From positions 2,957 to 8,885 of the forward strand of contig DIKH01000045.1 of NCBI GenBank assembly GCA_002424495.1: a DNA stretch of 5,929 nucleotides. The letters run 5' to 3'. The translations under genes and the position numbers were made by a program. Shown one piece after another: positions 1 to 5,929 of the stretch. The notes under the pieces were generated by a model. That model saw nothing but the letters and a program-made list of their open reading frames with translations, did no database searches and was not told the DNA's origin. This DNA comes from Desulfobacteraceae bacterium UBA5623. Its GTDB lineage: Bacteria; Desulfobacterota; DSM-4660; Desulfatiglandales; Desulfatiglandaceae. The number at the start of each line of letters is the position of its first letter. The stretch's first letter is position 1.

Positions 1-504
1 ATAGGGCTTTCCGCTGCAGAGACCGGCCATCTGGTCTTTGCCACCGTCCATACCATTGACGCAGGTCAGGCAGTCAACAGGATCGTGGGCATGTTCAACA
101 CTGATGAAGAAAGACAGATCCGGACCAGACTCGCAGACACCCTGCGCTGGGTCGCCTGTCAACGCCTGCTGCCCAAGGTTGGCGGAGACCGGGTGGCGGC
201 CTTTGAGATCATGGGAAGCAATCTCCGGGTAAAAGAGGTCATAGAACACGGAGAATCAGAGGGCAAAACCTTTTATGAAATAATCGAATCAAGCCAGCCC
301 TTTGGGATGATGACCTTTGACCAGTCTATAGCAGAACTCTTCAAAAATGGTCTGATCGCCGAAAAGACCGCCATGAGCTATTCCTCCAGAAAATCGGTGA
401 TGGGCAGGATTATTGATTCCATCAAGTCTACAAGGGGAGAGAAAACCACAACAATTGAAGAGCTGGCCATAGACAAAGATTATGGACGAAAAGGCAGACA
501 ATAG
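1..504 (+). CDS. PilT/PilU-family type IV pilus retraction ATPase, C-terminal part (5' end outside window)
   Basis: This is the last 167 residues of a hexameric secretion-type ATPase that powers type IV pilus retraction at the inner face of the cytoplasmic membrane. The reading frame is open from base 1. The visible part begins just after where the Walker B region should lie, with the GLSAAETGHLVFATVHT stretch (residues 2-18) that carries the family His box. The arm QIRTRLADTLRWVACQRLLP (39-58), the AAFEIM strand (66-71) and the late motif FGMMTFDQSIAELFKNGLI follow in the usual PilT/PilU order. The Walker A motif and PAS-like N-terminal domain lie off the window. A charged tail of about 45 residues follows the FDQ motif and is more PilU-like or deltaproteobacterial than classic PilT, so PilT versus PilU is left open. 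The next gene starts 26 bases downstream on the same strand. Confidence 0.9.
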   Translation: MGLSAAETGHLVFATVHTIDAGQAVNRIVGMFNTDEERQIRTRLADTLRWVACQRLLPKVGGDRVAAFEIMGSNLRVKEVIEHGESEGKTFYEIIESSQPFGMMTFDQSIAELFKNGLIAEKTAMSYSSRKSVMGRIIDSIKSTRGEKTTTIEELAIDKDYGRKGRQ

Positions 505-530
505 GAAATAAAACTTTCGAGGACCGTGAT

Positions 531-1169
531 ATGGAAATAAGATGCGACAATTGCAAGGCAAGACTCAATATTGCCGACGATAAGATCCCGCCTGGTCAGC
601 GAATAACCATTACCTGCCCCAAGTGTAAGGAAAAGCTGACACTTGAAGCGCCTGCGCCAGATAAGGCAACCGGACCTGACCCTGATACTGGACCGGGTTA
701 TGCAGCTGAGGCCAGCCCATCAGAATTTTATGAGGAAGGAACAAAGCTCGCCCTGGTGGCTGAACATGGCCCTGAAAATAAGGAGAAGACTGAACAGTCT
801 CTTGAAGATGTAGGATATAAGTGCATTAGTGCGGAAAACACCGGGCAGGCCATCAGCAAGATCAGGTTCAATAAACTTGACCTTGTGATCCTGTCTGATC
901 ATTTTGACGGCATCAACTTGGAGCAAAGCCCCATCCGCCAGTACCTGAATCACATCTCCATGTCAATCCGAAGGAAGATGTTTGTCGTCCTTGTCGGAGA
1001 TCATTTTAATACCATGGACCAGATAATGGCCTTTACCATGAGCGCCAACCTGGTCATAAACCGCAGAGACATGGACAAACTGGGTGGCATACTAAAAAAC
1101 GCCATTTTGGATAACGAAAATTTTTACAGGGTATTCATGGAGACCCTAACTGAGCTGGGAAAGGCTTAG
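531..1169 (+). CDS. Zinc-ribbon (MJ0042-type) protein with degenerate receiver-like domain
   Basis: A 212-residue cytoplasmic protein with no membrane segment or signal peptide. Residues 1-40 form a zinc ribbon with two CxxC knuckles (Cys5/Cys8 and Cys29/Cys32), matching the MJ0042 / zinc_ribbon_4 type. A Pro/Asp/Gly-rich linker (about 41-66) leads into a region from about 72 to 200 that alternates beta and alpha like a response-regulator receiver: KLALVAEH as strand 1, KLDLVILSDHFDG as strand 3 and KMFVVLVGDHF as strand 4. The acidic pair after strand 1 is missing, the phosphoacceptor position reads Ser122-Asp123, and the usual conserved Lys near strand 5 is not apparent (INRRD there), so phosphorylation is doubtful. 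An AGGA at 520-523, 7 bases before the ATG, supports this start. It follows the pilus ATPase gene by 26 bases, which suggests a role in pilus control. That role is inference; no specific function is recognised. Confidence 0.85.
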   Translation: MEIRCDNCKARLNIADDKIPPGQRITITCPKCKEKLTLEAPAPDKATGPDPDTGPGYAAEASPSEFYEEGTKLALVAEHGPENKEKTEQSLEDVGYKCISAENTGQAISKIRFNKLDLVILSDHFDGINLEQSPIRQYLNHISMSIRRKMFVVLVGDHFNTMDQIMAFTMSANLVINRRDMDKLGGILKNAILDNENFYRVFMETLTELGKA

Positions 1170-1186
1170 GAGACTGCCACCCTATC

Positions 1187-2251
1187 TTATTTGACCCCTG
1201 CTGGGTCCACCTGGCAGTCGAGGATCTCGGCGCCCTTTATGGTTGCTATGGTAGAGGCCCATCTTTCCCTCAGCCTCTCAATGTCTTTTTTATCCCCAAT
1301 GGCCCACAGGGATCCGCCAGCGCCGGCGCCGGCAAACCTGGCTCCGCACCCCGCCTTCTCCGCATCCCTCACCAGCCTGGACGTAACCGGAATCAGGGCC
1401 TCGGGGGTAAGTCTTTTCCTCAAGGCCATCTCCTCCTGTACAAGCCCGGCAGCGCCGGCCCAGTTCTCTTTTTTGACGGCGACTGCCAGATCGAGAACTA
1501 TTTCGTTGACCCTGATCCAGCCCTGCCTTGTCTTTCCTGACAGAAACCCCCTGATCCAGTTGCGATTGATGCGTGATGACACGTGACTTGTCCCGCTATA
1601 GGCAACCAGTATTCGGTCCGAGAGGGCCTTTTGTCCCTGTTGGTCGAGCAAAGATATCCTTTCATACGGGCACGTTCTGTCTCCATAATGCCAAAACCAC
1701 TGATTAACACCTCCATATACAGCCGCAGCCTGGTCCTGAAGCCCGCAATTCCCGCCGCTTACGCCATCTTCAAGGTGATAACCCAGATGGAGCATCTCCT
1801 GTTTGGAGAGCCTGCCGTATCCCAGCAGATCTGATGCCTTGCTGAGAGCCTTGATCAGGGCGACCAGGGCCGTGCTCGATCCGCCCAATGCAGATCTTAC
1901 TGGAGATTCCGAACGGATATTGACCGCAAGGCCATGAAAACCAAACAGGGAAATGGCTGCAAAAAATAATCCAAATGCAGAATCGAATGAAAGATGATCC
2001 TTGGAAAACACCTCTGTCTTTCTGAAACCATCGGAAGAGATCTTCACCCATCCTTCTTTATAAGGAGAAAGAACCACATGGGTCCTGAGGTTCAGGGCAA
2101 TATTGACAGTGGTAGGCCTTATCCTTTCTAACGGAAGCGCCATCGCCTTGATATCCCATGTCCCGCCAGAGTCAATGCGGCACGGCGCCGATGCCTCTAT
2201 CTGTTGCTTTGCCAACATAGATGTTAGCGCAGTCTTGATTTGTGATGCCAT
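1187..2251 (-). CDS. GHMP-superfamily sugar kinase (HddA/COG2605-like)
   Basis: A 354-residue ATP-dependent small-molecule kinase of the galactokinase/homoserine/mevalonate/phosphomevalonate fold. The N-terminal substrate-side motif APCRIDSGGTWD (22-33) is followed by TTVNIALNLRTHV (47-59), the pattern seen in D-glycero-D-manno-heptose 7-phosphate kinase and the kinase half of bacterial fucokinases. The phosphate-binding loop is SPVRSALGGSSTALVALI (116-133). The catalytic Asp is probably Asp173 in GLQDQAAAVYGG (170-181). The C-terminal glycine motif is CGARFAGAGAGGSLWAIG (302-319). All family landmarks are present and length is normal. The start is supported by an AAGGTG at 2256-2261, four bases upstream of the ATG. 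It lies 93 bases downstream of the FmdB-like gene and probably shares its transcript. The substrate cannot be read from the sequence: a sugar or sugar-phosphate is likely, but no heptose or fucose pathway gene is nearby. Confidence 0.88.
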   Translation of the reverse strand: MASQIKTALTSMLAKQQIEASAPCRIDSGGTWDIKAMALPLERIRPTTVNIALNLRTHVVLSPYKEGWVKISSDGFRKTEVFSKDHLSFDSAFGLFFAAISLFGFHGLAVNIRSESPVRSALGGSSTALVALIKALSKASDLLGYGRLSKQEMLHLGYHLEDGVSGGNCGLQDQAAAVYGGVNQWFWHYGDRTCPYERISLLDQQGQKALSDRILVAYSGTSHVSSRINRNWIRGFLSGKTRQGWIRVNEIVLDLAVAVKKENWAGAAGLVQEEMALRKRLTPEALIPVTSRLVRDAEKAGCGARFAGAGAGGSLWAIGDKKDIERLRERWASTIATIKGAEILDCQVDPAGVK

Positions 2252-2344
2252 GGTTCACCTTGAGAAGACCATTCGGTGGAGAGGGAAAGAACATTGCAAC
2301 TGTGTTTAAAGGCCAGGGCCTGCATTCATATTGTGGATGGGCAC

Positions 2345-2590
2345 TCAGTTTCTGCCGCAGCAACTGCCTGGCCCGGAACATGTGGGCGATGTCCCTTGCA
2401 CCCCGCAGCATCTGTCTGCGGCGCTTTCAGGAAAACCCCTGGTAGAGCTGACCGCTGCATGGGCTGACAACAGTTTCTTCAGGTTCTTGCTTCCGCAAGC
2501 CCCGCACATTACGAGGCTTGTTTCAGTGCTGGCCATCAAGATCTCTGTGGTATGGCCGCAGTCTAGACATTCAAACTCATAAATCGGCAT
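2345..2590 (-). CDS. FmdB-family zinc-ribbon protein
   Basis: An 81-residue protein starting MPIYEFECLDCGHTTEIL, the hallmark of the FmdB/putative regulatory protein family (CxxC zinc ribbon). The zinc ligands are Cys8, Cys11, Cys29 and Cys32, followed by the conserved GSKNLKKLLS segment (33-42). The remaining tail is rich in Cys and Gly (Cys61, 62, 71, 77, 78), a low-complexity ending that many members of this family share. FmdB was named for a proposed regulator of formylmethanofuran dehydrogenase, but the biochemical role of most members is unknown. A GAGGAG at 2600-2605, nine bases from the ATG, fixes the start. It is the first gene after the acs-operon terminator and precedes the GHMP kinase on the same strand. 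Confidence 0.87.
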   Translation of the reverse strand: MPIYEFECLDCGHTTEILMASTETSLVMCGACGSKNLKKLLSAHAAVSSTRGFPESAADRCCGVQGTSPTCSGPGSCCGRN

Positions 2591-2627
2591 AATCAGGCGC
2601 TCCTCTTTTAATCCTCATAAAACCGCC

Positions 2628-2673
2628 AAAAAAAGGCCTCCCCACAACTTTTTTTACCCTTGTGGGAAGGCCT
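2628..2673 (-). terminator. Rho-independent terminator of the acs operon
   Basis: Arms at 2634-2647 and 2660-2673 pair over 14 positions around a 12-base loop. The single plus-strand mismatch (C2640 with A2667) becomes a G-U wobble in the minus-strand RNA, so the stem is unbroken only in that direction. In the minus direction the stem is followed at once by a U-tract (complement of the A run 2628-2634). It lies 37 bases past the acsE stop codon and so most likely ends the acsB-acsC-acsE transcript. Confidence 0.92.
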
Positions 2674-2710
2674 ATATTTTAAGCTCTGTTTTTCGGATTA
2701 ACCTGGCAAT

Positions 2711-3595
2711 TTACAGCTCAAGCCATGAATCCGAGTACAGCGAATGACCGAGGATCACCCTTGCGGTCTTTGCATAGCCCTGCAATTCCTTGGAAAGAGA
2801 GCCGATATCAACTTCTTCGCCATCCATAATCTTGTGGATAAGGCTGACAATGTCAGGCCTTTTTCCCCTGGCAACCGCGATCAGCTCATCGTCGTAAGCA
2901 TCTGCAATGCAGGAATACATGCCTTTTCTCTCCAGCATAACCATATAGGTCGTATTGAGTATGGACCTTAGATGCTCGGGCGGCCCATTGGAGATATTAG
3001 AGAGCCCGCAGGTGGATTTTACACCGGGAAACATATCCTGGAGCATCTCCTGAAAGGCCAGAAGGCTCATCAATTGCTGCTGCTGAATATTAACCGGTGT
3101 TACAATCCCGTCCACAAAGATATGCTCATTGGGAACCCCCGCCTCGTTTGCCGCGTACAAGAGTTCTGCGGCCAGAGCACCTCTTTCGTTTTCATCCCTG
3201 GGCAGACCATCAGGACCCCACATCAGGGCGATCATATTCGCATTGTACTTAACAGCAAGGGGTATCATCTTCTCATATCGCTCGGGCCTGGCCATAATGG
3301 AATTAATAATGGCCGTACCCTTGTGGGCGGCTAACCCTGCCTCCATCGCCTCGATATTGGAGGTATCAAGGCAAAGGGGGGGAGAATCTCCTATGGCCTC
3401 CTGGACGGTCTTTACTACAAATTCCATCAGCTCTGGGCCGCCCTTTTTGGCCGGACCCAGGTTGATGTCTATCCAGTCCATACCCTTTTCCTTTTGCCTC
3501 TTGGCCTCTTCTGCAATGGGGCCAGGGTCCCTTTCCTTATAGGCCTTCCCGATAACCCTGTTTATTACATTTAAATTCTCACCTATCAATAGCAT
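2711..3595 (-). CDS. acsE: Methyltetrahydrofolate:corrinoid/iron-sulfur protein methyltransferase AcsE
   Basis: A 294-residue cytosolic TIM-barrel enzyme of the pterin-binding (dihydropteroate synthase-like) family. It moves the methyl group of 5-methyltetrahydrofolate to the Co(I) of the corrinoid/Fe-S protein in the Wood-Ljungdahl pathway. It opens LLIGENLNVINR, and residues expected to contact the pterin are in place: Asp77 in LCLDTSN, Asn98 in AIINSI, Asp162 in FVDGIVTP and Asn200 in CGLSNIS. These line up nearly one to one with Asp75, Asn96, Asp160 and Asn199 of the Moorella enzyme as I recall it. The protein is about 30 residues longer than the 262-residue Moorella AcsE, and the extra stretch lies at about 242-271, before the shared TARVILGHSLYSDS ending. 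A GGAG at 3603-3606, seven bases from the ATG, supports the start. It is the last gene before the terminator and starts 39 bases after acsC. A related corrinoid methyltransferase (MtgA type) is the main alternative, but the acs context argues for AcsE. Confidence 0.9.
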   Translation of the reverse strand: MLLIGENLNVINRVIGKAYKERDPGPIAEEAKRQKEKGMDWIDINLGPAKKGGPELMEFVVKTVQEAIGDSPPLCLDTSNIEAMEAGLAAHKGTAIINSIMARPERYEKMIPLAVKYNANMIALMWGPDGLPRDENERGALAAELLYAANEAGVPNEHIFVDGIVTPVNIQQQQLMSLLAFQEMLQDMFPGVKSTCGLSNISNGPPEHLRSILNTTYMVMLERKGMYSCIADAYDDELIAVARGKRPDIVSLIHKIMDGEEVDIGSLSKELQGYAKTARVILGHSLYSDSWLEL

Positions 3596-3634
3596 GGGAA
3601 CACTCCATAATTGTATGGTTTATCTGTTATAATA

Positions 3635-4978
3635 TTAAGCCCTGTCCTTGAGAAACTTAGGAATCAAGGAGGCATCCCTTGGTCCGATAATGATCTCCCA
3701 TCCGGGAAGTTCCTCTTCCATCTCACCGCTGATAGAGGCCGCATAGCCGGGGATGATGATCTTTTTATGAGCGACCTTTTCGGCGATCCCGCTCTTCTTT
3801 ACAAATGAGCCTACCGCATCACCGGCAAATTTGCCCGCTGCCCAGGCGGTCATAACGGAAAGCCCCTCTGTGTCCATGATCAGGAGCCAGCTTGGCACCC
3901 TGCTTCCTTCTATCTCACCGGTGACAATAAAGTAGGTCAGAGAGAAGTTGGTGGTCACAAGCACCGGGGAGTTCTCGTTCGGAGAGCCGATCTCATAAAT
4001 ACCCTGAGTAACTGTCATCGGCCGCTGCGGATCTGTATAAATATTTAACCTTTCAAGCAGCAGGGGGAATACGCTTTCGCCTTTGAAATCCGAAAGGACC
4101 ACGATACCGGCATACTTGGCAATAAGCATTGCGGCGATAGCAGTCTCCATATCCAGATTGGAGGCCATTTCACAGGGAAATGTGATAGTGGGGAATCCCA
4201 GGGAACGATTGCCTGCCTTAAGCGCCGCCCGCCTAATGGCCACCTGATCGGCAAAGAGCTGCTTCATCTCTCTTGCCCCGGAATCAAGCACCAGGTCCTT
4301 GAGTCCCATGCCTGTGAGCTTGTCGCTTAGTGCAATAAGTCCATCAATGTCATTGGCCTTTATGGCCAGAGGAAGGCCGCTTTCCTTTGCAAGGTTGCCC
4401 ATTGCATCGGCATTATCAGCGGTAGCAGCATAAATCAGCGGCTTTTTGAACGCGCAGGCCTCAACGCCTGCCTTCATCACGTCCACCTTGTCACTGATAA
4501 GTATTAGGCCAAATTCACTTTCCTGGGCAATCTTCTTGGCTGTAGCCGCAAAGGCAGCTGCATCACCTTTAACATCTTTTACGGCAACCAGTTGTGGGCA
4601 CAGGTTCAGTCCCACCCTCTCATACTGAAGGGCATTCCATTCCTTCAGTTTTTTGTCCAGTGCGTCAGCTGCTATATCCGAAGACACGGCTGCTGCTATG
4701 CCGGGAGGGTTATAAAAGGTCTTCTCGTGCCTGAACATCACAGTTTCACCGCCCACCTTAAATGCCCTGACACCTGCGCCAATGGCAACAGGCCTGATCG
4801 GCGGGGCAGAGGCCTCGGCAAGCTGGTTCTTGGCCTCATCAGACACGTACGGACATGAGTCCAGCTCTGCCTTGCCTGCTGCCAAATTCATGGCAAAGGC
4901 GAGACAGGTGGGGACACCGCACTCCGTACAGTTTGTCTTGGGCAACAACTTAAAAATCTGAATTCCAGTTAGTCCCAT
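3635..4978 (-). CDS. acsC: Corrinoid/iron-sulfur protein large (gamma) subunit AcsC
   Basis: A complete 447-residue protein, the expected size for bacterial AcsC. With the small subunit AcsD it forms the corrinoid/Fe-S protein, which accepts the methyl group from AcsE and hands it to the acetyl-CoA synthase A-cluster. The N-terminal domain (about 1-57) carries the [4Fe-4S] motif with Cys17, Cys20, Cys25 and Cys42 (NCTECGVPTC, then DSCPY). This cluster is used for reductive reactivation of cobalt. A TIM-barrel domain (about 90-320) follows. The C-terminal corrinoid-binding domain (about 325-447) contains VTTNFSLTYF (341-350), DTEGLSVMTAWAAGKF (369-384) and IPGYAASISGEMEEELPGW (409-427). A strong GAGGAG at 4985-4990, six bases from the ATG, fixes the start. 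It is 84 bases downstream of acsB and 39 upstream of acsE, in one operon. The partner gene acsD is not adjacent. Confidence 0.94.
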   Translation of the reverse strand: MGLTGIQIFKLLPKTNCTECGVPTCLAFAMNLAAGKAELDSCPYVSDEAKNQLAEASAPPIRPVAIGAGVRAFKVGGETVMFRHEKTFYNPPGIAAAVSSDIAADALDKKLKEWNALQYERVGLNLCPQLVAVKDVKGDAAAFAATAKKIAQESEFGLILISDKVDVMKAGVEACAFKKPLIYAATADNADAMGNLAKESGLPLAIKANDIDGLIALSDKLTGMGLKDLVLDSGAREMKQLFADQVAIRRAALKAGNRSLGFPTITFPCEMASNLDMETAIAAMLIAKYAGIVVLSDFKGESVFPLLLERLNIYTDPQRPMTVTQGIYEIGSPNENSPVLVTTNFSLTYFIVTGEIEGSRVPSWLLIMDTEGLSVMTAWAAGKFAGDAVGSFVKKSGIAEKVAHKKIIIPGYAASISGEMEEELPGWEIIIGPRDASLIPKFLKDRA

Positions 4979-5007
4979 AATTTACTCCTCATCGAGATAG
5001 AATAGTC

Positions 5008-5050
5008 AGTATCTGATTGTCTCCATACAAAGAGCAATCACATCAATACT
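5008..5050 (-). other. Possible stem-loop in the acsB-acsC spacer
   Basis: Within the 84-base spacer, AGTAT (5008-5012) can pair with ATACT (5046-5050), TGATTG (5014-5019) with CAATCA (5035-5040), and CTC (5021-5023) with GAG (5032-5034). There is one bulged base (5020), a small internal loop, and an 8-base apical loop (5024-5031). That makes 14 base pairs, AU-rich and without a following U-tract, so it is not a terminator. It ends about 18 bases before the acsC ribosome binding site in the minus-strand transcript. It could be an mRNA processing or stability element, or chance. Confidence 0.35.
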
Positions 5051-5062
5051 CAAAATCAAAAC

Positions 5063-5929
5063 TTAACCAACGATGGGATCCATGCTCAATGCAGGGTGCC
5101 CTACCTTCTGGAGGAAGGGCAGGATCTCTTCCTCTGTGGTTCCAACTGTTTCGTCGGCGATCTTGTCATAAAGATCCGGAACCCCAAGCGCCTCTGCGCG
5201 CTTCATGATCCTCTCTTTGATTTCTTCTTTTAGGGCCTTGGGCATCCATACCATACGGAGGAGTCCACCATCACCCTTGATGAACTTGCCCTGGGTAATA
5301 TTAAATTTGGAATGACCTACAAAACCGGGAGACGAAGCGCCTCCGCCCATTACGCCGGCAAGGGTCGTGAACTTCATGCCGCAGGGTGTATCACCGTTGT
5401 AGTCCCTGCCGACAGTCATGACACCATTGCAGCCTGGAAGCATTGCGGCAATACATTCACAGCACCCGCATGTGGTCATGGGGTCAGTTACCATTGAGTA
5501 GAAGTTATAATGAGTCGTAGCGCCTCTGGACGCCTTTTCCACAAACTCATTAACCCCTTTCCACTGGCCCAATTTGGGATCAAGGCATTCACCGATCTTG
5601 ATGGGCTGGTTGGGTCCTGTGGGGTTGATTTCATAAGACGCCTTGCAGTCCATCCAGTTATATGCACCGCAAAGGCCTGTTCTTTCAGGGCTTACCGAGC
5701 ACACATGGCTGGGAGCAAAGGACTGGCAAAGGGTACAGGAGTAAAAGGTGTCCACGTCTTCGTCCTGCATCTTTTCAACACGTTCGTCCCGCATCTTGTA
5801 TTCGGCCCTTGCCCTTTTTGTCAGTTTATCAACATCTTCTTTATTGGTGTAAAGGGTTACCTGGACTTTATCTATGATCTTTGTAAAATCCTGATGGAAC
5901 TTGGCGTGAATGACAACGCCTATGTCCTT
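5063..5929 (-). CDS. acsB: Acetyl-CoA synthase (CODH/ACS beta subunit) AcsB, C-terminal part (5' end outside window)
   Basis: The frame is open to the right edge, giving the last 288 residues of a protein that is about 730 long in Moorella. It joins a methyl group, CO and CoA into acetyl-CoA at a nickel-containing A-cluster. All six A-cluster cysteines are visible. In fragment numbering, Cys65, Cys68, Cys77 and Cys87 (FYSCTLC ... HVC ... GLC) hold the [4Fe-4S] cubane, and Cys154-Gly155-Cys156 binds the distal nickel. Their spacing (3, 9, 10, then 67 residues) equals that of Cys506/509/518/528 and Cys595/597 in the Moorella enzyme. GAYNW (88-92), INPTGPNQP (101-109) and TPCGMKFTTLAG further confirm the family. 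The N-terminal CODH-contact and Rossmann domains are off the window. The residue after the CGC motif is Cys157 rather than the Phe I expect. The Met at 5792-5794 is internal, not a start. acsC follows 84 bases downstream. Confidence 0.95.
   Translation of the reverse strand, partial: KDIGVVIHAKFHQDFTKIIDKVQVTLYTNKEDVDKLTKRARAEYKMRDERVEKMQDEDVDTFYSCTLCQSFAPSHVCSVSPERTGLCGAYNWMDCKASYEINPTGPNQPIKIGECLDPKLGQWKGVNEFVEKASRGATTHYNFYSMVTDPMTTCGCCECIAAMLPGCNGVMTVGRDYNGDTPCGMKFTTLAGVMGGGASSPGFVGHSKFNITQGKFIKGDGGLLRMVWMPKALKEEIKERIMKRAEALGVPDLYDKIADETVGTTEEEILPFLQKVGHPALSMDPIVG

Noticed and set aside
85..504. Reading the Met codon at 85 as the start of a 139-residue protein.
   Set aside because: The frame is open from base 1 and the upstream residues carry the PilT His-box region, so the gene is cut by the window edge.
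1198..1217. Hairpin (CTGC ... GCAG with G-T wobbles) just past the end of the plus-strand zinc-ribbon gene, considered as a terminator.
   Set aside because: It lies inside the coding end of the GHMP kinase, its loop is only about two to four bases, and no T-tract follows in either direction.
1322..1333. Perfect 12-base palindrome GCCGGCGCCGGC.
   Set aside because: It encodes the alternating Ala-Gly run of the GHMP C-terminal glycine motif, so codon choice explains it.
2972..3542. Two long plus-strand open frames (2972-3334 and 3129-3542) opposite acsE.
   Set aside because: They overlap each other and a confidently identified gene on the other strand, and their translations show no family features.
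3605..3618. Five-base-pair hairpin (CCATA/TATGG) overlapping the acsE ribosome binding site.
   Set aside because: Too short and AT-rich to claim translational control.
3628..3633. TATAAT on the plus strand in the acsC-acsE spacer, a possible -10 box.
   Set aside because: It would drive antisense transcription into acsC, has no matching -35 at proper distance, and the spacer is simply AT-rich.
5063..5794. Reading the Met codon at 5792-5794 as the start of a 243-residue protein.
   Set aside because: The same frame continues open to the window edge, and known AcsB is far longer, so this Met is internal.
1..5929. Search by eye for tRNA/rRNA genes, CRISPR repeats, insertion sequences and attachment sites.
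   Set aside because: Nearly all sequence is accounted for by coding genes with short spacers, and no direct repeat array, transposase or RNA gene pattern was seen.

Overview
The window looks like a chromosomal piece of an anaerobic Desulfobacterota-type bacterium (sulfate reducer or relative). Two things suggest this: a bacterial Wood-Ljungdahl acetyl-CoA synthase gene cluster, and a PilT-type pilus ATPase followed by a zinc-ribbon protein. No mobile element, CRISPR array, tRNA or rRNA was seen. The taxonomic placement is inference from gene content and protein style.

Left part, plus strand (1-1169): the C-terminal third or so of a PilT/PilU-type pilus retraction ATPase, cut by the window edge, then a small protein that joins an N-terminal four-cysteine zinc ribbon to a degenerate response-regulator receiver-like domain. 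The two are 26 bases apart and probably co-transcribed. They meet the minus-strand genes tail to tail with only 17 bases between stop codons.

Middle, minus strand (1187-2590): an FmdB-family zinc-ribbon protein followed by a GHMP-superfamily sugar kinase of the HddA/COG2605 type. A near-perfect intrinsic terminator (2628-2673) separates this pair from the genes upstream of it.

Right part, minus strand (2711-5929, running off the right edge): acsB (acetyl-CoA synthase, C-terminal 288 residues including all six A-cluster cysteines), acsC (large corrinoid/iron-sulfur protein subunit, complete) and acsE (methyltetrahydrofolate methyltransferase, complete), in that transcription order and ending at the terminator. 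AcsE passes the methyl group of methyl-tetrahydrofolate to the cobalt of the corrinoid/Fe-S protein, of which AcsC is one subunit. That protein delivers it to the Ni-Fe-S A-cluster of AcsB, where it is joined with CO and CoA to give acetyl-CoA. The chain is reversible, so it may serve CO2 fixation or acetate oxidation. The small corrinoid-protein subunit gene acsD is not between acsC and acsE and is not in the window.

Most of the window is a recognisable core metabolic locus. The less explained parts are the zinc-ribbon/pseudo-receiver protein next to the pilus ATPase, a Cys substitution beside the AcsB A-cluster, an insertion in AcsE, a stem-loop in the acsB-acsC spacer, and the isolated GHMP kinase.
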